This document shows, in pieces, positions 43,073-54,359 of a DNA stretch of 64,000 bases. The first letter of the stretch is position 1. Every line of letters begins with the position of its first letter. The translations under genes were made by a program, and so were the position numbers. The stretch covers positions 70,627,601 through 70,691,600 of the forward strand of contig NC_088102.1 of the NCBI RefSeq assembly GCF_036370855.1, in the 5' to 3' direction. Under the pieces are notes generated by a model. The model was not told the DNA's origin. It did not search any database and saw only the letters and a list, made by a program, of their open reading frames with translations. This stretch comes from Dromaius novaehollandiae. Lineage: Eukaryota; Chordata; Aves; Casuariiformes; Dromaiidae.

Positions 43073-43080
43073 TGACGTCA
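43073..43080. promoter_or_regulatory. DTX4: Full palindromic CRE with adjacent GC box (DTX4 promoter)
   Basis: TGACGTCA is followed directly by GAGGGGCGGGGC, in a CpG island about 325 nt before the DTX4 ATG. CREB/ATF plus Sp1 input to DTX4 is inferred. Confidence 0.55.
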
Positions 43081-43236
43081 GAGGGGCGGGGCGCACCCCC
43101 CACCCCCCACCCCCCGGGGGAGCGCTCGCGCGCGGGCGCGCGCGCGCTCGCGCCTCGGTGCGCGCGGGGCCGCGCGTGTGTTTGTGTGCGTGCGGCAGTC
43201 GGGAGGGCGGCGAGGCGGCGGTGCGAGGGGGAGCCG

Positions 43237-43275
43237 CCTCCTCCTCCTCCTCCTCCTCCTCCTCCTCCTCCTCCC
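43237..43275. repeat. DTX4: (CCT)n trinucleotide repeat in DTX4 leader
   Basis: About thirteen uninterrupted CCT/CTC units lie 130-170 nt before the DTX4 ATG, probably in the 5' UTR. Poly-Ser or poly-Leu ORFs across it are not coding. Confidence 0.9.
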
Positions 43276-43405
43276 GGCGCCGCGGGGGCCTCGCAGCGCC
43301 CGGCAGCACCGAAAAAGAAAGGGGCAGAAGGGGAGAAAAAGGGGGGGAAACCCGGGAGCATGCGGGCGGCGCGGCGGGGGCGCGGCGCCTGAGGCGGGGG
43401 CGGCC

Positions 43406-46400
43406 ATGCTGCTGGCCTCGGCCGCCGTGGTGTGGGAATGGCTCAACGAGCACGGGCGCTGGCGGCCCTACGGGCCGGCCGTGAGCCACCACATCGAGGC
43501 GGTGGCCCGCGCGGGGCCGCGCGCCGGCGGCAGCGTGGTGCTGGGCCAGGCCGACAGCCGCCTGGCGCCCTACATCATCGACCTGCAGTCCATGCACCAG
43601 TTCCGCCAGGACACGGGTGAGTGGAGCCCCCCCCCGCTTCCCCTTCCCCCCCCCCCCCCCACCCCCCCGGGGCTGCGTCGCGTCCCGGCCGGTGCATCAG
43701 GGCATCCCGCTCGGCCCCCCCCCCCTCCCCCGCCCCAACGGCGCTGGCCCCTCTTGGGGCGCCCCTCACCGTGGCCTCGCGCCCGCTTGCAGCAGCGGGG
43801 TCGCGGCCCTCAATAGCTATTGTGCCTTTTCTGCGGCCGCTGAATGGGAGGCCGCCGGCTCTCCCACGGCGCCGGGCCGGTCCGACGCCGCGTGCCGACC
43901 GGGGGCCCCCTCGGCATAAATCGCCCGCCGGGGCGCCTCGAGCCGTGCGTGTGCCCCCGCTCGGCAGGCACCATCCGCCCCGTGCGGCGCAGCTACTACG
44001 ACCCGTCGTCGGCGCCGGGCAAGGGCGTCGTGTGGGAGTGGGAGAACGACAGCGGCTCCTGGACGCCCTACGACATGGACGTGGGCATCACCATCCAGCG
44101 GGCCTACGAGAAGCAGCACCCCTGGGTGGACCTGAGCGCCATCGGCTTCTGCTACGTCATCGACTTCGCCACCATGGGCCAGATCAACCGGCAGACCCGC
44201 CGCAAGCGCCGCGTCCGCCGCCGCCTTGACATGATCTACCCGCTGGTCTCGGGCGCCTTGCCCAAGTCCCAGTCGTGGCCGGCCAGCCCCGGCGCCGCCG
44301 CCGCCGCCTCGCCGCCGCCGCCCGCCTGCACGTGTCCCCAGTGCCTCCTGGTCCGCAGCGTCAAGGCGGCGGCGGCGGCGGCGGGCGGCCCCGCGGCCCC
44401 GCAGCAGCGCAGGGCGGCCGCGCCGGCCCCGGGGGCCGCGGTGCCCCACGGCGCGGCCGGGCCGCCCGCCGGGGCGCCCCAGGCGCTGGCTTCCCAAGGG
44501 GGCCGGCGGCAGGCGGCCAGCGCCCCGGCGTTGAGCGCCGCCGGCTCGGCATCCGGGCCCGGCGGGGCGGGCGACGGCAAGGCGCCTCGCCCGGGCCTCG
44601 GCACCCTCAACCGCAGCCACCTGCAGCGCTTGGCCATCGCCCAGTCCCGGGTGCTCATCGCCTCCGGGTGAGTGCGGCTGCGTGCGAGCGAGAGGGTTGC
44701 TGGGGGAGAAAGCGGGAAGCGGGAGTTTGCTGCCGGTGTCCCTTCGCTGCTCGTGGTGCAGGGGGACCAGGACATGGGTCCCCGATCTCCCGTGGGCTGT
44801 CGGGGCACCCCAGGGTCCCTCTTGCTCTCCCCAGAGGCGCCAGGGACCCGAAGCAGGGATGGGGCAGGGATGAGGCGCACGGTCTGCTCTTGAATCCCAA
44901 TGAGGAGGCCGGGGCCGCGCTTTCTCTTGGTGGCAGGAGATGGGTGGCTCGTATCGAAAGGCCTAAAGAAAAGCTATTCAGGCCCCGTGAGAAGGGATCC
45001 CTCCGCCCCCAGAAGACACTTTTCTGGGGGAGGGGGGAGTTGGGGGACGTTTAATCAGCCTGTTTCTCCCCTTTGTCTGGCTCTAGCCGTCAGCCTTCTG
45101 TCACAGCCTGGCCCCTTTCCTCTCCTTGTCCATCCTCCCCCCTTTCCCTCCGTGCTCCTGACCCCTCCGGGAAACTTTCCCATGGACCAGAGCCCCGGAG
45201 GGGGGGAGGAAGCAGCCACAGCGACGTGGCTGTGGCAAGGAAAAGGAGGGGTGGGGGGGGGAAGCAAGCGGCAACAAAAAGAGGCCCTGAATAGTTTGGA
45301 GACGCAGGCGGGGTTTCTAAAGAGCCAAAGAAAAGGCTTTGGGGAGGGGGGGGGGCACGTCGCTAGATTAGGGAATTCTCTATTTCCCGGTCTGTCGCTC
45401 AGGCAACTATTGTGCGGCCCGGCCGGCCGGCCTGCCCTCCGCCCCGGGCCCCCCTGCGCCTCGCCGGCCCCCCCGGCGTGGCGTAACCCCGCGCCGGGAG
45501 CAGCAGCGGCCCGGCCGGCGGGTGCGGGGATGCCCCCTTTTCCGCCTCCGTTTCTTGCCCTGTGGTTGCCCACGGTGGTTTGGCCGCCGCTCGGGCCCTC
45601 CCACGGGAAGAGCCCTTACGGCCACCGCTTGCTGTCCCCCAGGGTCCCCACCGTCCCCGTGAAGAACCTCACCGGCTCCAGCCCCGTCAACCCGGCGCTG
45701 GCAGGTGAGGACGGCTCGGCGGCGGGTGCCGCGCGGGCTCCGGGGGGGGGGTTTTCTCCGCTGCGGGGTGTCGATTTGGGCGAGGGGCGTTGGGGTCTTC
45801 CGCCGCGGGAGCTGAGCGCCGTCTGCCGCGCCAGGCATCACGGGGATCCTGATGAGCGCCGCCGGGCTGCCCGTCTGCCTCACGCGGCCCCCCAAGCTGG
45901 TGCTGCACCCGCCGCCCGTCAGCAAAAGCGACATCCAGGCCATCCCCGGCATCTCCCACACCTGCCGCAAGACCACCAAGAAGCAGGCCAAGAAGGGTGA
46001 GCGCCGGCCCCTGCCTCGCCACCCCACCCTGAGCCCCCCGGCCCGCGCGATGACTCCGTCTTGCCTCTCTCCCGCAGGGAAAACCCCGGAGGAGGTCCTG
46101 AAAAAGTACCTGCAGAAGGTGCGGCATCCCCCGGACGAGGTGAGAGCAATGGGGATCGACCTCCCAGGACCCAGACCCCAAGCGCAGGAGGGTTTTTAAA
46201 AATTACTTAAAATTATTTTTATTTTTTTCTAATTTTTTGCTGCTTTCTCGCCCCTTCTCCTCCTCGCCCGCGCCGCAGGACTGCACCATCTGCATGGAGC
46301 GCCTCTGCGCGCCCTCCGGCTACAAGGGGCCGCAGCCGGCCGTCAAGCCCGAGCTGGTGGGCAAGCTGGCCAAGTGCGGGCACGTCTTCCACCTCCACTG

Positions 46401-48554
46401 CCTCGTCGCCATGTACAACAACGGCAACAAGGTGCGCGGCAGCGCGGTTAAACTTTTATCAGAAGCAGACGCTTTGCTGGAAGCCCTGGATCAGAAACCC
46501 GGGTTGCACGAGTCTTTTTAAGTCTGCTTAGATAGTTTTGCGTCCTTGACTTCGCTTCCGCCCCTCCCGAGGTTAGCGGTGGTGAACTTTGATCGGTGCG
46601 TTCGAGCGGAGGTGCGCGACAGCCCGTGTCGGGCAGCGCTTTTCCAGCCACGAAGGGCTTTCTGAGCCCTCTGCGAGCGGATGTTTTGTTTGGCGCTCCC
46701 AGGGAAACGGGTTTTGCGGTGGTTGGGGGTTTTTAGTATTTGCAAAAAATCATTTTCTCTATTTGCAAAAAAGAAAAAACAACAACGGAGGCAGGGAAAG
46801 CAGTGAGGACCATGAAATGGATAAGGAACAGAAATGCAAACCTCGGGTGTTTGGTTAAAGCCGGTTCACAGCAGCAAATCCTCCCTACCCCCTGCTTCCT
46901 GCGCGGTTTCGAAACGCAAGTGTTTTTACGATGGGAATGGCGTTCAGCACTGTTTAGGGACAAAGTGACCCGAGCAGGCAGTCTGGCTCAGCACTGGAGG
47001 TGATCCAGGGAAATAGTGATTTCATGTTTTCCCCTTATTTTTTCCTGCTCTCAGGACGGGAGCCTGCAGTGTCCGACCTGCAAAACCATCTACGGGGTGA
47101 AGACCGGCACTCAGCCCCCTGGGAAGATGGAGTATCACATCATCCCTCACGCGCTGCCCGGCCACTCCGACTGCAAAACCATCCGCATCATCTACAACAT
47201 CCCGCCGGGGGTGCAGGTGCGCCCCGTGCCCGAGCTCTCCCCACGGGGGGCTGGCGGCCCTCGTCCTCGCTGCGTCGCCCCGGGGGCTCCGTCTGGGAGC
47301 GATACAACCGGAGCCCGAGCTCGGGTGTCTGGGTTCAACGGTGTCTTGGGAGCCGCGTGTCCACGGGGATGCTGTGGGTGGACTGGGGTGAATCTGCATG
47401 ACGGCGTTGGCCTCGTCTGCTGGGTGACAGCGAGGACATTTAGGGCCACCATCCTGGAGCATAGCTGCTCCGGATGAAGGGCCACCTTACCTTGCCAAAG
47501 CCTTTCTGAACGGCAAAGCTTTTAATTTCTCTCCCACTTTGCCTGCTCCAGGGACCGGAGCATCCGAACCCCGGGAAAAGCTTCACCGCCCGCGGCTTCC
47601 CACGGCACTGTTACCTGCCGGACAGCGAGAAGGGCAGGAAGGTGAGAGGGGCTCCCGGGGGGGTGGCTCGGGCTGTCCGAGGCACGTTCGAGGGCGTATT
47701 GAAGGGGAGAGGACGGGAGCTGAGTGGAGAGGGCAGCTAATTCGGAGAAAGGGGAAAAGCGTGGATGGAGGTTTTTGCCTCTGGCCCATCTGATCTGCCC
47801 CGCGGGACATGCAGGAGGCCTCATATGTTACTGTGTGCCGGGGGGAGCTCTGCAGCCTACCCCCATCTTCTTGGTTTGGGTGAACCATCCTCTGTAGGAC
47901 CTCGTGCTGGTATCCAAGAGACCGTCCCGCTTCTTGTTTTCCTGCCCTGTCTCCATCCCCTGCCCAGTGTTTCCTCCTCATCCTTCGCCTGCCTCCTCCA
48001 CCCGCCCTGGGAGGTTGGAGTTGGAGCTGCAGGTGGTTCATACGCAACCTGGGGTGATGTGGGGTTCAGTATGGAAATAAAGCCTACCTTTGCATAAATC
48101 GGCTCCTAAATACGGATCATTGCTCTGGAGATGCCGGGCTGCAAAAGCTTCCCTGGGAGAGTTTGGCTTTGGGGAGGAGGCGGTGGCGGGTCACACCCAT
48201 GGCCTAGGTAGGCATGGACGATCTCGCGTGCCCTAATTAAACGAGGTGCTGCCTGTGTCCTGGGCCTCCCCTGGGCCCCGGGCCGGGCTCCCCGCTTTTC
48301 AGCACCCCCTGTCCACCCAGGTACTGAAGTTGCTGTTGGTGGCCTGGGACCGGCGCTTGATCTTTGCCATCGGGACCTCCAGCACCACGGGCGAGTCGGA
48401 CACCGTGATCTGGAACGAGATCCACCACAAGACGGAGTTCGGCTCCAACCTCACCGGCCACGGCTACCCCGACGTCAACTACCTGGACAACGTGCTGGCT
48501 GAGCTCGCGGCCCAGGGCATCACCGAGGAGAGCTTAGCCCAGGAGAAGGACTGA
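43406..48554 (+). CDS. DTX4: Deltex-4, WWE/RING E3 ubiquitin ligase (9 coding exons)
   Basis: Deltex proteins are cytosolic E3 ligases that bind the Notch intracellular domain and recognise ADP-ribose; DTX4 also targets TBK1 in interferon signalling. Exons are 43406-43616, 43968-44667, 45643-45704, 45835-45996, 46078-46139, 46279-46431, 47055-47216, 47552-47641 and 48321-48554. They join in frame to 611 residues (human 619). Two WWE domains come first ([17 protein letters not shown] and [16 protein letters not shown]). A basic RRKRRVRRR stretch and a long Ala/Pro-rich linker follow. The conserved [22 protein letters not shown] segment is next. Then comes the RING finger from about residue 401 (CTICMERL... 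CGHVFHLHC... CPTC) and the Deltex C-terminal domain with [20 protein letters not shown], ending QEKD. The start matches human. Identity is certain. Confidence 0.97.
44668..45642 (+). other. DTX4: DTX4 intron 2
   Basis: A 975-nt GC-rich intron with several G runs. No exon or other gene was recognised in it. Confidence 0.7.
46432..47054 (+). other. DTX4: DTX4 intron 6
   Basis: A 623-nt intron that splits the RING finger between the NGNK and DGSLQCPTC parts. It contains an A-rich tract near 46742-46785 and nothing else recognisable. Confidence 0.7.
47642..48320 (+). other. DTX4: DTX4 intron 8
   Basis: A 679-nt intron before the last coding exon, without any further recognisable feature. Confidence 0.7.
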
Positions 48555-49846
48555 GACTGGCGGGGAGGCGAGGGAAGGGGCCCCCCCATCGCGGGCGGCC
48601 GCCCTTGGTACCTGCTGCCGCCTCCCCGCGCCCTGGCTCGCCGCCGCCTCTTCCGTCCCGCCGTATCCCGCTCCGAGGAGAAAGCCGGCGGAGAAACCAG
48701 GCCGGGGCTTTGCACGGAGGAGCTGGAGACCCTCCGTCCCCGGTGCTCGGTCGGTGGGAGCATCCCCAGGCCGGGGCCTGCTGGGGACGTGGGAGAAGGT
48801 CGTTTTGGACACCCCCTTCCCTTCCCTGGAGGTGGCCGCGAGCTCTGGGAGGGGAAGCGAAAGGCCGAAGTCTGGAAGCGGCCTCCCCGGCGACGAGGGA
48901 GCCGTCCTGCCCCATGGAGCCCGCGAGGATTTGGACCAACCCCAGTGCCACGTCCGGGCTTGTCACCGGTTACTTGTTGTCACCTTGCTGCCACGCCGGG
49001 AGCTGGAGAGGTGCCAGGGCCAGGCAGCCCTGTCCTGTCCCTCCTGTCCCTCATCAGGACATGCCTGGCCTGGCCCCGTCCCCCCGCAGCCCCTCTCCCC
49101 AAATCTTGGGGCCGGAGGGCTGGGGAGCGGGACTGGGGGTCCCCCCCTGCCTCGCTGTCCCCCGTCGCTCCGGCCCGGACTCGTCCCGCAGTCGTTTCTT
49201 CGTTCGTTTGTCCTGTCCGGCGCATCCCAACCGGTCTCCTGTGTCCGTGCAGGGGGGGCGCCGTGTCCGTCCGTCTCGGCCGGCCCCGCTCCGTGTGTGC
49301 CCCCCCCAGCTCTCTGTTTGGCCGTGGCTGCGCCCTGCGGGGTCACCGTGTCCCGGTTTCGGAGAGGGACCAGCGGGGGGGTGGGGGGCCCGTTCCCCGG
49401 CCCCATCTCCCAGCCCTCCCGCCGTCGGTATGGGGGGGGGTCCCCCCCTTGCCTTTCATATACCTCATGTTTTGGGGGTGTCTTGTATGTGTGTACATAG
49501 AGGTTGCGTCCTGCTGGGGGGGGGGGGGGCTGGTCGTGCTCCCCCCCCTTTGCCCCAAGGTCCCCCCCGTCCGACAAGAGCACCCAGGGGATGGAGGGGG
49601 GGCAGAGCCCGCTGCTCCCCGACCCCCCCCAGCCCCGAATCGCTCCCTATGGGGTCGGCTCCTCCAGGTTTGACCCCCCGGGTTGCGTTTCCCCCCGTGC
49701 CCGGGGGGCCGCGGGGGGCCGGCGAAGGGGGATGGGGGGGGCACGTCCTGCTGTGAACCGTTGTGTCGTCGTCGCTGTCACCCCCCTCCCCGTGTGTGCG
49801 CGGTGCCGCCCCGCCGGAGGGGACAATAAACGGCTGGCGGGGGACG
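48555..49846 (+). other. DTX4: DTX4 3' UTR
   Basis: A GC-rich 1.3-kb stretch with many G and C runs leads to an AATAAA. No other gene was recognised; long open frames here are products of GC bias. Confidence 0.65.
49825..49830 (+). terminator. DTX4: DTX4 polyadenylation signal
   Basis: AATAAA lies about 1.27 kb after the DTX4 stop, followed by GT/T-rich sequence (TCTCCGTCCC, TGTCCGTCTGTGTGG). Confidence 0.75.
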
Positions 49847-49942
49847 CTCGCTGTCTCCGTCCCGTCCCTCGTCTTCTGTCCGTCTGTGTGGCCGGGCTGG
49901 CGGGGCGGGGGGGGCGATTTGTTCTACCTCGGGGGGGGGGGG

Positions 49943-49943
49943 C

Positions 49944-49991
<48 letters not shown>
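49943..49991. repeat. (CAA)n microsatellite
   Basis: About sixteen CAA/AAC units follow a G run, between the DTX4 poly(A) signal and the MPEG1 3' end. Confidence 0.92.
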
Positions 49992-49992
<1 letters not shown>

Positions 49993-50159
49993 CTCTTTTC
50001 TCCAGGGAAACCCTCTTTTTTGGGCAGCTCTGCCGAAAAAGCAGAACTGGAGCTATGCAAAACCCTTGCGAGCCCGGGGAGCGGGGTGGGGGGGGGACCA
50101 AGGCGGGGGTCCCCGGCCCCAGGTGCCGGATCGACGCCTCCGCTACGACGCAGTCTTAC

Positions 50160-50165
50160 TTTAAT
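50160..50165 (-). terminator. MPEG1: Candidate MPEG1 polyadenylation signal (ATTAAA)
   Basis: TTTAAT on the plus strand is ATTAAA, the commonest variant signal, on the minus strand. It lies about 440 nt after the MPEG1 stop. No canonical AATAAA was found nearer on that strand. Confidence 0.4.
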
Positions 50166-50607
50166 AAGGTTTTTTTTTCTTTTTAATGCCGTGTTGCCTA
50201 TGCAATTAGTCGCCGGCCCCGAAATAAAAATCGCTCCGTGCCTCTTTGCATGTGCGGGTATATCTATGCAAATAGATATACGTGAAAGCGCGGCGGGGGG
50301 GGGCTTCCTGCCTGCCCGCTCAGCTTGGGGGGGCGCAGGGCAATGGCCGACTTTGCAGCCGTCTCCGGGGGGGTCCCGGGTGCTGCCGGGTGCCCGCGTG
50401 GGGCTGGGGGGGGTCTCCGTGGGGCCGAGCACGCGCTCGTCCTCCGCATCCCCACGCAACGAGGCTGCTGGTGGAGCCCCCCAGAGTCCCAGCGACGTGT
50501 TGGGTGGGGGCTGCCGTGACTTTTCCCGGCTTTTTGGGGGCCGGTTTGGGGTGGGGGCGGCTGCGCTGGGGGTTTCGCTGTCCTTGGGGGGCAGGGGGGG
50601 GGGACGC

Positions 50608-52731
50608 TCAAGCCGCCGGCTCCTCCTGGTACCCGGCGCCGCCGCCGCCGCCGTCGGGGCCCTCCTCGCCCCCCACGGCCCGGTACCCCCTCGCCTTGTA
50701 CCGCCGGCGCCCGTAGGCCGCCACGGCCAGCGCGCCCGCCAGCCCCGCCGCCGCCGCCGCCGCCACGCCGGCCACCTCGCCGCCCGTCAGCCGCCCGCCC
50801 CGCAGGGCCGCCGCGGCCTGCCGCGCCTCGTCGGGCCCGGCCAGGCGCCACGCGGCCCCGCCGGCCTCCCTCACCCAGGAGCCGGCGCCGCTGCTCACCA
50901 GGAGGGTGTCGGTGGCGGGCAGGGCGGCGGGCGGGCGGGTGAAGGGCGGCAGGCGGGCGGGCGGCAGCGCGCCCCCCGCCATGGCGCCCGCCCGGGCGCA
51001 GTAGGCCACCTGGCAGCTGTCGCTGATGAGCGCCAGGTGCTGGCTGAAGCCGGCGGGGCAGCCCTTGGCGTGGGGGGCCCCGGCGGGCTCCCGCCGCCCC
51101 CCGGCCAGGGGGTTGCCCGCCTGGCAGCTGAAGAAGCCCCCGAAGGGCACCGCGTAGCGGCCGCCCGCCTCGTAGTCCCCGCTCACGCACACCCTGAGGT
51201 CGTCGAAGAGCTTCAGCGCCAGGTAGCCCGCGGGGCACGACTGGGCGCCCGTGACGGGGTTGGCGCCGCGGGCGCTGAAGAGCCCCCCGAAAAGGTACCC
51301 CGAGGCCGGGGGCGCCGGGCTGCCGGCGGCGCACCAGTAGGCGCTGAACTGCACCCGCGAGAGCAGGAAGGCGTCGCGGCACACGCGGCGGCAGAAGACG
51401 CCCATCACGCACCTCTCGTGGCAGTCGAGGTGGCTGTAGCCCTCCTCGCGCTCCTGCGCGGCCAGCCGCACCGGCACGTAGGCGTCCGGGCAGGAGAAAG
51501 CCCCCGTGAGCGGGTTGCTCTGCTCCAGCCCCCGGCACAGCGCCCCGGCGTCGGGGCCGCTCAGCCCCACGCACTCCTGGAAGACGCCGCCCAAGGTGAA
51601 GTTGGCGCCGGCGCCCTCGCACGAGCCGTCGTCGGCGTTGGCGTGGAAGTTGAAGTTGGGCGAGCCGTCGTCCGTGCAGCCCGGGTAGGTGTTGAAGGTG
51701 TAGTAGCGGTGGATGGCCAGCTCCACGCGCCTGGCCAGCCGCCTCACCGTGGGGGTGGGCAGCTCCGGCAGGGCGCTGGGGCTGATGAAGAAGTACAGGG
51801 GCAGCCCCGAGCGGTCGATGGCCACCAGCTGGTTGCTGGTGCCCTCCTGCCATGTCTTGAGGGTGATGCCCGGGTAAAAGGGGGTCCCGCCGATGCTCTC
51901 CACCCTGGAGTTGGTGCGGTTATCCATGTACTGCCTGGTGAAGGCAGAGCTGCTGTCCACGGACCCCTCGGTTTTCATGCTGATGATGCTGTGGAAGGCA
52001 GCGCCGGCCGAGGCAGTGACTGCGCTCCGTGTGGCCCAGCTGTCCTTCAGGAAGGTTGCCTTGATCTGATCCTCCTGGACCAAGGTAGCTCCGGCGTCCA
52101 CGGAGGTGATGGCATGGGTGCCGTAGTTGAGCACCAGCACCTCTGCCAGGAAATCGGCCATCCGCGTCTGGTTCTTCTCCAGGTGGCTGGCAATTGTCAG
52201 CAGCTGCTTCTTGAAGCTCTTGTCCAGGGCTGCTCCTGGGTCGATTTTGACAGTGTAGACCAGGTTCCTGACCTGGACTCGGGTGGTGATCGCCTGGTCC
52301 TTGACTTGGTGGGTCTTGGTTCGGTGGAAGTCGTATGAGAACTTGCCGTTGATGGCGGAGAAGAGGGACAGCTCCACATTGATGGAGGCAGAGGTGACGC
52401 TTTGGTAATCCTTCCAGGACTCGATGATCTCTGAGTTGATGTCCAGGTTGCTCTGCTTGCGAGGGATGGTGAAGATCTCATCCGGGATGATGTAGGATCC
52501 ATCTTCTGTGGTCTTGCACAAGGAGTAGCCCAGGTTCATGACTCTGCCCATGTCCATGTTCCTGAGGTTATCCCAGCCCCCCCCAGGCAGGACTTCCAGG
52601 CTCGGGAGCTTCACGGCCTTCTTGCACACCTGAAACCCTGCAGGAGATGATGGCTCCTGGACCTGCTGCGTCCCTCTCACCTGAGCCACCAGCATCCAGG
52701 CAAGGAGGAGCCCCCAGAGTGCCCGGCTCAT
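50608..52731 (-). CDS. MPEG1: Macrophage-expressed gene 1 (perforin-2), single coding exon
   Basis: MPEG1 is a MACPF pore-forming protein of macrophage and other phagocyte endosomes that damages engulfed bacteria. One uninterrupted ORF of 707 residues (human 716) is typical, since MPEG1 coding sequence lies in a single exon in vertebrates. A signal peptide ([16 protein letters not shown], to about 20) opens the protein. The MACPF domain follows at about 30-345, with the signature [15 protein letters not shown] at 201-215. The conserved cysteine-rich P2 domain spans about 350-580 ([38 protein letters not shown]). A transmembrane helix lies at about 652-673, and the short cytosolic tail has [11 protein letters not shown], comparable to the basic Lys/Tyr tail of mammalian MPEG1. 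The gene runs convergent to DTX4. The start ATG directly precedes the signal peptide. Confidence 0.97.
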   Translation of the reverse strand: MSRALWGLLLAWMLVAQVRGTQQVQEPSSPAGFQVCKKAVKLPSLEVLPGGGWDNLRNMDMGRVMNLGYSLCKTTEDGSYIIPDEIFTIPRKQSNLDINSEIIESWKDYQSVTSASINVELSLFSAINGKFSYDFHRTKTHQVKDQAITTRVQVRNLVYTVKIDPGAALDKSFKKQLLTIASHLEKNQTRMADFLAEVLVLNYGTHAITSVDAGATLVQEDQIKATFLKDSWATRSAVTASAGAAFHSIISMKTEGSVDSSSAFTRQYMDNRTNSRVESIGGTPFYPGITLKTWQEGTSNQLVAIDRSGLPLYFFISPSALPELPTPTVRRLARRVELAIHRYYTFNTYPGCTDDGSPNFNFHANADDGSCEGAGANFTLGGVFQECVGLSGPDAGALCRGLEQSNPLTGAFSCPDAYVPVRLAAQEREEGYSHLDCHERCVMGVFCRRVCRDAFLLSRVQFSAYWCAAGSPAPPASGYLFGGLFSARGANPVTGAQSCPAGYLALKLFDDLRVCVSGDYEAGGRYAVPFGGFFSCQAGNPLAGGRREPAGAPHAKGCPAGFSQHLALISDSCQVAYCARAGAMAGGALPPARLPPFTRPPAALPATDTLLVSSGAGSWVREAGGAAWRLAGPDEARQAAAALRGGRLTGGEVAGVAAAAAAGLAGALAVAAYGRRRYKARGYRAVGGEEGPDGGGGGAGYQEEPAA

Positions 52732-52960
52732 GGCTGAACTGGTGCCGGGACCCCGTCAGACGTCTGAGCGGCAGGGCGGCAGCCTGGGAAGTGAGCTGGC
52801 TGTGGGTGCAGCTGCTGACTGGTTCCTCCTTTGGTGGGTTGAATTAGCAAAACAGAAAAGAGAAGTGAAAGCTGAAGAATGTGAGAAGTCACCAGGCAGA
52901 GCTGAGATGGGGAGCTCCTCCCTGTCCTGAAAACGCCCTTTCCCCTCAGGGCCACCCTCC
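52732..52960 (-). promoter_or_regulatory. MPEG1: Probable MPEG1 promoter/leader with PU.1-type motifs
   Basis: Upstream of the ATG, TTCCTC on the plus strand at 52823-52828 gives GAGGAA on the gene strand, and AGAAGTGAAAGC at 52861-52872 resembles a relaxed Ets-IRF composite. MPEG1 in mammals is PU.1-driven in macrophages. Motif support here is modest. Confidence 0.3.
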
Positions 52961-54311
52961 TGGGGATGGCCAGGGAGGTATCTCATGCGTGGACCTCTCC
53001 CCGCTGGTGCCCAGGCGGTGCCGCTGTACGAATCCCCCTTGGCCAACACTTGTGGGACTCCCCTGGGTTTCCGTTGTTGCTTCTCCCCGCAGCTGACCTT
53101 GGCTCCTTCATGGCACGCCAGGGCCCCGGTCCCAGCCCCATGAGGTCCCGTGCATGGGACGGGGTGAGCTCCATCCTCGGTCACATGGGCTTCGCTGCTG
53201 CCTGCTTCCTCGTGGAGGCTGGGAGAGCTGTTGGCCACATGGGGAGGAAAAGGAGGAAGCGGGGACCCAATCCTGCTGGCATCATTTCACGGGAGGGGAC
53301 AGTGCAGGAGAGGAGGTGGCCGCCTTTCTCCCTTTTCTCTTGGGGGAGAGGCTGCCGGAGACCCTGGGGCAGATGCCGGCAGGTTTTGGGAGCTGACCTG
53401 GCCAGGGCACGGCAATGTCCCCTCACCGCCATCTCTACTGGGGCTGTCTTCTGCCCCAGCCCTGTCCTTCTCCAGGGGTTGCCAGTGAAAAGCCACCGGG
53501 AAAAGCCACTTCTGGCTGGGATCGCTGAGCCGTCAGTTGACTCCGGCCCCCGGGACGCTGGTCCCCAAAAGTGCAGAGCTGACCATGCCTGGGAGCGACC
53601 CGAGCGCGGTCGGGGACCGATCTCAGCGGCAGTGAGCAGGCGCTGGGATGTTTCTTCTTTTTTGCGTAATAAACTGGTCAAGCAGCTTCTGCTGTGAAAG
53701 TCGCTGGAACAAAAGTGAATCTTTCCATACGTCTGGATTCGTTTCCCCTATTTCAGCTGGCCGCTTCCCCTTGCCCGCGCTGGCCCAGGAGATGAGGAGG
53801 AGGAGGAGGCTGAAGTGAGAGCTGCGGTGGCGATGGGGAGCTGCAGATGCGCGGGTGTGTTCTCGCCGGGACAGTGCTGCTGCGGGGCGGGGGGGGGCAC
53901 AGCCGTCGCGGGGGGGGGGACAGGGACACTGCATGGGCCTGGGCAGGACGCGTGGTGACCACCGAAGAGCCGAAAGCTGTTTGCCCCCTGCTCCGCTTGT
54001 TCCTCCTGAGCCAGACCCCTAGCATCGCCCTCCGGGTTTGGCCAGCAGAAGTTTTCCTCCTGGGAGCAGCTTTTTTTTCTTTTTTTGGCATCCTTTTCCA
54101 CGGGAAAAGACAACAAGCGATGGGCTGGGGATGGCCGCTGCTGCGTCCCGGCCCTCGGAGCAGAGCGAGGAGTGACACCGGGGCTTTGCCGTGGGCTGAG
54201 ATTCCCGCAGCGGTGCCTCCTCCTGCCGCTCGTTCCTGGCACCTGGGATGCCCGGAATAAATTACGCCGGGAATGAAGCACGGTGAAGTGCTCTGGATGT
54301 GCAAAGTGGGT

Positions 54312-54359
54312 TGTGGTTTTTTTTGGTTTTTTTTTGTGTTTTTTTTTGTTTTTTTTTTA
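54312..54359. repeat. T-rich low-complexity tract
   Basis: Runs of eight to ten T separated by G or GTG. It could be the A-tail of a minus-strand retrocopy, but no source element was recognised next to it. Confidence 0.8.

Noticed and set aside
43178-43405. N-terminal extension of DTX4 with poly-Leu/Ser run
   Set aside because: It reads through the CCT repeat. The ATG at 43406 matches the conserved start just before the first WWE domain.
49504-52338. 944-codon plus-strand ORF
   Set aside because: It runs antisense through MPEG1 and over the CAA repeat. Its openness follows from the GC-rich codon bias of MPEG1, and it has no domain of its own.
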